Source of the DNA: Opacimonas sp014872805
Lineage (GTDB): Bacteria > Pseudomonadota > Gammaproteobacteria > Enterobacterales > Alteromonadaceae
Reading direction: 5' to 3'
Length of the DNA stretch: 64,000 bases
NCBI GenBank assembly: GCA_014872805.1
Contig: WKFN01000014.1
Coordinates: 248,001 to 312,000, forward strand
Position 1 is the first letter of the stretch, and the number at the start of each line of letters is the position of its first letter. The translations under genes and the position numbers were made by a program. The notes beneath the pieces are model-generated. The model was given only the letters and a program-made list of their open reading frames with translations. It ran no database searches and was not told the DNA's origin. Shown piece after piece: positions 59,715 through 64,000 of this stretch.

Positions 59715-60833
59715 GTGGAATTTAAGTTATTAACAACATCTGGTAAAGCCCGTCGAGGTCAGTTGATTTTTGCACGAGGCATCGTGGAAACGCCAGCTTT
59801 TATGCCAGTTGGTACCTATGGCACCGTAAAAGGCATGACCCCAGAAGAATTAGCTGACTCAGGTGCGCATATCTGTTTAGGCAATACCTTTCATTTAATG
59901 TTGCGCCCAGGCACTGGAATTATACAGCAGCATGGTGATTTGCATGATTTCATGCATTGGGATAAGCCAATTCTGACGGATTCCGGCGGTTTCCAAGTAT
60001 TCTCTCTCGGGGATTTGCGTAAAATTGACGAAAATGGCGTTACTTTTCGCTCACCTATCAACGGTGAAAAAATCCTTCTCACCCCAGAAAAATCGATTGA
60101 AGTTCAGCGTGAACTCGGGTCTGATGTGGTTATGATCTTTGACGAATGTACGCCTTATCCTGCGACTCATGAGGAAGCTCGAGTGTCGATGGAATTGTCA
60201 ATGCGTTGGGCGAAACGCTCAAAAGATGCTCATGGAGATTCAGAGGCAGCATTATTCGGAATTGTTCAAGGCGGTATGTATGAAGATTTGCGTGATGTGT
60301 CGCTCGCAGGATTAACTGAAATTGGCTTTGATGGCTACGCAATTGGCGGACTCTCAGTAGGTGAACCAAAGGAAGACATGATTCGCGTGATTGATCATAT
60401 TGCACATCAATGTCCGGAAGACAAGCCTCGTTATTTAATGGGGGTCGGAAAGCCAGAGGATTTGGTTGAGGCGGTGCGCCGTGGTGTTGATATGTTTGAT
60501 TGCGTAATGCCAACACGTAATGCGCGCAACGGTCATTTGTTCGTCACTGACGGCGTAATTAAAATCCGCAATGCCAAACATAAGACGGATACAGGACCAT
60601 TAGACGAAAAATGTGATTGTTACACTTGTAAAAATTATTCTCGGTCATATCTACATCATTTAGATAAGTGTAACGAAATCCTTGGTGCTCGTTTGAACAC
60701 CATTCACAATTTGCGCTACTACCAACGAGTCATGCAGGGTTTGCGCGATGCGCTAGACGCCGACAGATTAGACGAATATGTAGCAGAGTTTTACGCAGCG
60801 AAAGGAATGGACGTCCCGCCCTTAGCTAGCTGA
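59715..60833 (+). CDS. tgt: queuine (preQ1) tRNA-guanine transglycosylase
   Basis: Exchanges guanine 34 of Asp, Asn, His and Tyr tRNAs for preQ1. The 372-residue frame has catalytic Asp89 (ILTDSGGFQ) and nucleophile Asp262 (VDMFDCVMPTRNARNG) and the zinc site Cys300, Cys302, Cys305 and His331. GTG start at 59715 gives the normal N-terminus (EFKLLTTSGKARRG). The order queA-tgt-yajC-secD-secF is the classical gammaproteobacterial one. Confidence 0.97.
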   Translation: MEFKLLTTSGKARRGQLIFARGIVETPAFMPVGTYGTVKGMTPEELADSGAHICLGNTFHLMLRPGTGIIQQHGDLHDFMHWDKPILTDSGGFQVFSLGDLRKIDENGVTFRSPINGEKILLTPEKSIEVQRELGSDVVMIFDECTPYPATHEEARVSMELSMRWAKRSKDAHGDSEAALFGIVQGGMYEDLRDVSLAGLTEIGFDGYAIGGLSVGEPKEDMIRVIDHIAHQCPEDKPRYLMGVGKPEDLVEAVRRGVDMFDCVMPTRNARNGHLFVTDGVIKIRNAKHKTDTGPLDEKCDCYTCKNYSRSYLHHLDKCNEILGARLNTIHNLRYYQRVMQGLRDALDADRLDEYVAEFYAAKGMDVPPLAS

Positions 60834-60900
60834 TTGATTTACCATTTAACAATCAATATTAAATACAAATAACAATTGAAAGACCATAGGAAGAAACATT

Positions 60901-61239
60901 ATGTCATTATTTATAGCAGACGCTCACGCTCAAACCGCAGGTGCTCCAGCAGGAGGAAGTGGTATTGAACTATTAATTATGTTAGCCGTGTTCGGCTTGA
61001 TTTTTTATTTTTTATTGTATCGCCCGCAAGCTAAGCGTGTAAAAGAGCACAAAAATCTTGTTGCGTCTTTGGCAAAGGGCGATGAAGTGATTACTGGTGG
61101 CGGTTTAATGGGTAAAATCACCAAAGTTACAGATGAAAAAGATTTCATCGAAATTGCGTTAAACGATAATAATAATGTCTTGGTACAAAAGAACGCCGTC
61201 ACAGCCGTTTTGCCTAAAGGCACGATGAAGTCGCTATAA
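60901..61239 (+). CDS. yajC: preprotein translocase subunit YajC
   Basis: Small inner-membrane accessory protein of the SecDF complex, 112 residues. One membrane helix (about 22-40, IELLIMLAVFGLIFYFLLY) is followed by RPQAKRVKEH and the conserved GDEVITGGGLMGKI cytosolic motif. AGGAAGAA precedes the ATG. A perfect hairpin separates it from secD. Confidence 0.95.
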   Translation: MSLFIADAHAQTAGAPAGGSGIELLIMLAVFGLIFYFLLYRPQAKRVKEHKNLVASLAKGDEVITGGGLMGKITKVTDEKDFIEIALNDNNNVLVQKNAVTAVLPKGTMKSL

Positions 61240-61249
61240 CACAAGCGCA

Positions 61250-61273
61250 AATGGGCACTCACAAGTGCCCATT
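61250..61273 (+). terminator. hairpin between yajC and secD (weak terminator or processing site)
   Basis: A perfect 10-bp stem, AATGGGCACT with AGTGCCCATT, around the loop CACA. The bases after it (ATTGTATTACC) are only partly T-rich, so read-through into secD is expected; it may set the yajC to secD ratio. Confidence 0.5.
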
Positions 61274-61309
61274 ATTGTATTACCCCTTGCCAAATTTTAA
61301 GGACTGGTC

Positions 61310-63154
61310 GTGTTAAATAAGACCCCCATTTGGAAATATTTTCTTGTCGTCATCGTACTTGGTCTGTGCGCGTTATACGCTATGCCAAACTTGTATGGTG
61401 AGGATCATGCCATTCAAATCTCTGCTAGCCGTAATGCAGTCGTTAATGAACAACTGCTAGCACGTGTTGAGTCTACGCTTGCAAACGCAGAGATCAAAAC
61501 CAAACGCAGTGAATTAGACGCAGACAAACTCCTAATCAGGCTGTTTGATTCAGATTCCCAATTAGTGGCCCGAGAAACTATTCAGCGCGCGTTAGGTGAC
61601 GATTACATTGTAGCCATGAACCTTGCCCCTGATACGCCCCAATGGCTAGCTGATCTCGGTGGTTCGCCAATGAAGCTAGGCTTAGATTTACGAGGTGGTG
61701 TACACTTTTTGATGGAAGTGGATATGAATTCCGCTATCGCTAAAGCCCAGGAAGATTTGGTTGGAGATTTTCGCACCTCTTTGCGTGAAGAAAATTTGCG
61801 CTATCGCTCGGTAAAACCGGTCGGGCAAAATGTCCAGGTACAATTTCGCGATCAAGACACTTTAGACAGTGCTAAATTCTTCTTGCGTAACCGCAACGGT
61901 GATTTGTTATTCAGTGAACGCGACGGCCTCATTTTAGATGTGGCCTTTTCCGAAAATCGCTTACGCTTAATCCGTGATAACGCAGTCAAACAGAACATTA
62001 CCATTATTCGTGAGCGGGTGAACCAACTTGGTGTTGCAGAACCTGTTGTGCAAAAGCAAGGCGCAGAACGTATTGTGGTTCAATTACCGGGCATTCAAGA
62101 TACGGCGAAAGCCAAAGAGATTTTGAATGCGACTGCGACACTAGAATTTCGGATGGTTGACCAAGATAACGATGTTCGCGATGCATTGAATGGACGAGTA
62201 CCGCCTTCTTCTATTCTCCTCAATGACCGTTCAGGACAGCCATATTTACTCAAAAAACGCGTCATGCTAACGGGTAATCACATTGTGGACGCCAACTCGG
62301 GCGTTGATGAATACGGAGTGCCACAGGTCAATATTTCACTTGATTCTAAAGGTGGCACGAAGATGTCCCAAGGGACCAAAGATAATATTGGTAACCCAAT
62401 GGCAACGGTATTCATCGAATACAAAACGATGGGTGAGCGAGATGCGAACGGCAACCTGATTTTTGAGAAAAAAGAAGAGATTATTTCTGTCGCAACAATT
62501 CAAGCTCGCTTAGGTGCCTCGTTCCGTATTACGGGGTTAGATTCGCCTAAAGAAGCTAGAGATTTGGCTTTATTATTAAGAGCGGGTGCGTTGATTGCAC
62601 CAATTTCAATTGTCGAAGAGCGTACCGTTGGTCCAAGTCTAGGTGCAGAGAACATTGAATTAGGTATGATTGCCATTCAATCGGGCTTAGCTTTAGTACT
62701 GATTTTTATGTTGTTTTATTATAAAGCTTTCGGCATCGTTGCGAATATCGCATTGGTCACTAACTTAGTGATGATAGTTGGTATTATGTCTATGATCCCC
62801 GGTGCAACGCTTACTCTACCTGGTATGGCAGGGATTGTTCTGACTGTTGGTATGGCCGTAGATGCAAATGTATTGATATACGAGCGAATACGAGAAGAGC
62901 TTCGTGAAGGTCGCTCGCCACAGCAAGCCATTCATCATGGTTACGATAGTGCATTTTCTACTATTTTAGATGCAAATATCACGACTTTTATTGCTGGTTT
63001 GATTTTGTTTGCTGTCGGTACCGGACCAATTAAGGGTTTCTCTATTACCTTAATGATTGGCATCATCACCTCTATGTTCACAGCAATTGTTGTGACTAGA
63101 GTGCTAGTGAATGCTATCTGGGGTGGTCGTCGCATTGATAAGTTGTGGATTTAG
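61310..63154 (+). CDS. secD: protein translocase subunit SecD
   Basis: Proton-motive-force-driven component that pulls exported proteins through SecYEG. At 614 residues it is full length: an N-terminal membrane helix (10-28), a large periplasmic head with LGLDLRGGVHFLMEVDM, and five C-terminal helices with the GPSLGAENIELG and VDANVLIYERIREEL motifs. The start is GTG at 61310 with AAGGAC upstream. secF follows after 10 bp. Confidence 0.97.
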   Translation: MLNKTPIWKYFLVVIVLGLCALYAMPNLYGEDHAIQISASRNAVVNEQLLARVESTLANAEIKTKRSELDADKLLIRLFDSDSQLVARETIQRALGDDYIVAMNLAPDTPQWLADLGGSPMKLGLDLRGGVHFLMEVDMNSAIAKAQEDLVGDFRTSLREENLRYRSVKPVGQNVQVQFRDQDTLDSAKFFLRNRNGDLLFSERDGLILDVAFSENRLRLIRDNAVKQNITIIRERVNQLGVAEPVVQKQGAERIVVQLPGIQDTAKAKEILNATATLEFRMVDQDNDVRDALNGRVPPSSILLNDRSGQPYLLKKRVMLTGNHIVDANSGVDEYGVPQVNISLDSKGGTKMSQGTKDNIGNPMATVFIEYKTMGERDANGNLIFEKKEEIISVATIQARLGASFRITGLDSPKEARDLALLLRAGALIAPISIVEERTVGPSLGAENIELGMIAIQSGLALVLIFMLFYYKAFGIVANIALVTNLVMIVGIMSMIPGATLTLPGMAGIVLTVGMAVDANVLIYERIREELREGRSPQQAIHHGYDSAFSTILDANITTFIAGLILFAVGTGPIKGFSITLMIGIITSMFTAIVVTRVLVNAIWGGRRIDKLWI

Positions 63155-63164
63155 GAGAATAACA

Positions 63165-64000
63165 TGCAATTATTAAAAATAAATTCCACAATTAAGTTTA
63201 TGAAATTGCGCATACCTGCGATGGTTTTGTCTACTTTATTGATTTTGGGTTCACTTACCTCTTTGGCGGTAAACCAACTTAATTGGGGCCTAGATTTTAC
63301 TGGTGGTACGCTCATAGAAGTGGGTTACCCTAAAGCGGCTAAGCTTGATGAAATTCGAGTGCAATTGGATGAAGCTGGCTTTTCCGATGCAATCGTACAA
63401 AACTTTGGTAGTTCACAAGATGTCTTAATCCGGATTGCACCACGCGATGGGGTAAAAGCGGCTCAGATAGGTGATCAAATTATGGTGTCACTGCGGGCAG
63501 ATGGCACAGATGTGGATATGCGTCGAATTGAATTCGTAGGCCCTCAAGTGGGAGAAGAGTTGACGGAACAAGGTGGTTTAGCCATGTTGACAGCGTTGAT
63601 TTGTATCTTGTTGTACGTCATGATGCGCTTTGAATGGCGTTTTGCGCTGGGTTCTGTCGCTGCGCTTGCGCATGACGTAATCATCACGCTAGGGTTATTT
63701 TCTGTGTTACAACTCGAGTTTGATCTGACCATATTGGCTGCAATATTAGCGGTCATAGGCTATTCACTTAACGACACGATTGTTGTATCAGACCGTATCC
63801 GTGAAAACTTTCGCAAAATTCGTAAAGAAGAACCAGAAGCTATCATCAATATCTCTCTGACCCAGACACTTAATCGAACCATTATTACGTCTATAACAAC
63901 GATCTTAGTTTTGTTAGCGCTATTTTTTAAAGGTGGTGCATTGATACATGGCTTCTCAACGGCATTGTTATTTGGTGTCGTAATTGGAACCTACTCTTCG
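63165..64000 (+). CDS. secF: protein translocase subunit SecF (partial, C-terminus outside window)
   Basis: Partner of SecD in the inner membrane. The frame from the ATG at 63165 (TAGGAG upstream) stays open for 278 codons to the window edge; the family is about 310-320 residues, so roughly the last helix and tail are missing. LNWGLDFTGGTLIEVGYP, DMRRIEFVGPQVGEEL and the helix block ILAVIGYSLNDTIVVSDRIREN are clear SecF features. Confidence 0.96.

Overview
The window looks like the chromosome of a marine gammaproteobacterium of the Alteromonadales type. This rests on family resemblance and gene order only: rpiA, fau and 6S RNA beside ygfB-pepP-ubiH, the queA-tgt-yajC-secD-secF cluster, aceA and glcB, and a complete XrtA (exosortase A)/PEP-CTERM locus. 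No species can be named from the sequence alone. No transposase, integrase, CRISPR array, rRNA or tRNA gene was seen.

Layout. 1-3.3 kb (minus strand): rpiA (cut by the left edge), fau, a nucleoside hydrolase, ribokinase and the 6S RNA gene. This is a short nucleoside-to-pentose-phosphate salvage route inserted in the usual 6S-fau neighbourhood. 3.4-6.4 kb (plus): ygfB-pepP-ubiH, tightly overlapped. 6.5-38.6 kb: the XrtA exopolysaccharide and sorting locus in three blocks. A minus-strand export operon (7.8-12.6 kb) encodes a Wza-like lipoprotein, a chain-length protein, a tyrosine autokinase and an outer-membrane barrel, and faces the plus-strand ATPase gene. A plus-strand operon (12.7-24.9 kb) encodes the priming sugar transferase, a deacetylase, exosortase XrtA, glycosyltransferases, a beta-helix protein, a 28-residue membrane microprotein, an O-ligase, a pyruvyltransferase and a flippase. 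A long minus-strand operon (24.9-38.6 kb) has eleven genes for glycosyltransferases, an amidotransferase, FemAB/GNAT proteins, a second deacetylase and a large RIFT-barrel-like protein. 38.7-39.7 kb: a PEP-CTERM cargo protein, the likely substrate of XrtA.

40-47.4 kb: accessory genes of the same sphere. These are a lone ThiF/E1-like enzyme, an exosortase-associated acyltransferase, a YdcF protein, a secreted trypsin-like protease, and a cassette of a Tat-exported small protein, a PqqD-like chaperone, an HPr-kinase-like enzyme and a nucleotidyltransferase (HPr-rel-A type), then a UDP-glucuronate-epimerase-like gene. The cargo gene and the Tat/kinase cassette each carry a sigma-54-type promoter and a nearly identical 25-bp upstream element. 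This is direct sequence evidence that the two are co-regulated, and is the most interesting signal in the window.

47.5-52.5 kb: malate synthase G, a LysR regulator and isocitrate lyase, with matching palindromic operators before both enzymes. 52.9-54.2 kb: a lipoprotein alkaline phosphatase behind a three-unit Pho box. 54.2-58.3 kb (minus): a potassium channel, DUF350, a YgiB-like lipoprotein, a glutathionylspermidine-synthase-like ATP-grasp enzyme and a VC0807-type membrane protein. 58.6-64 kb (plus): queA, tgt, yajC, secD and secF (cut by the right edge).

How it fits together: the 6.5-39.7 kb locus is expected to build, decorate and export a polysaccharide and to process PEP-CTERM proteins at the cell surface; the 40-47 kb genes probably add regulated modification steps. 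Motif and start choices are my own reading; no database search was run, and family names are from memory.
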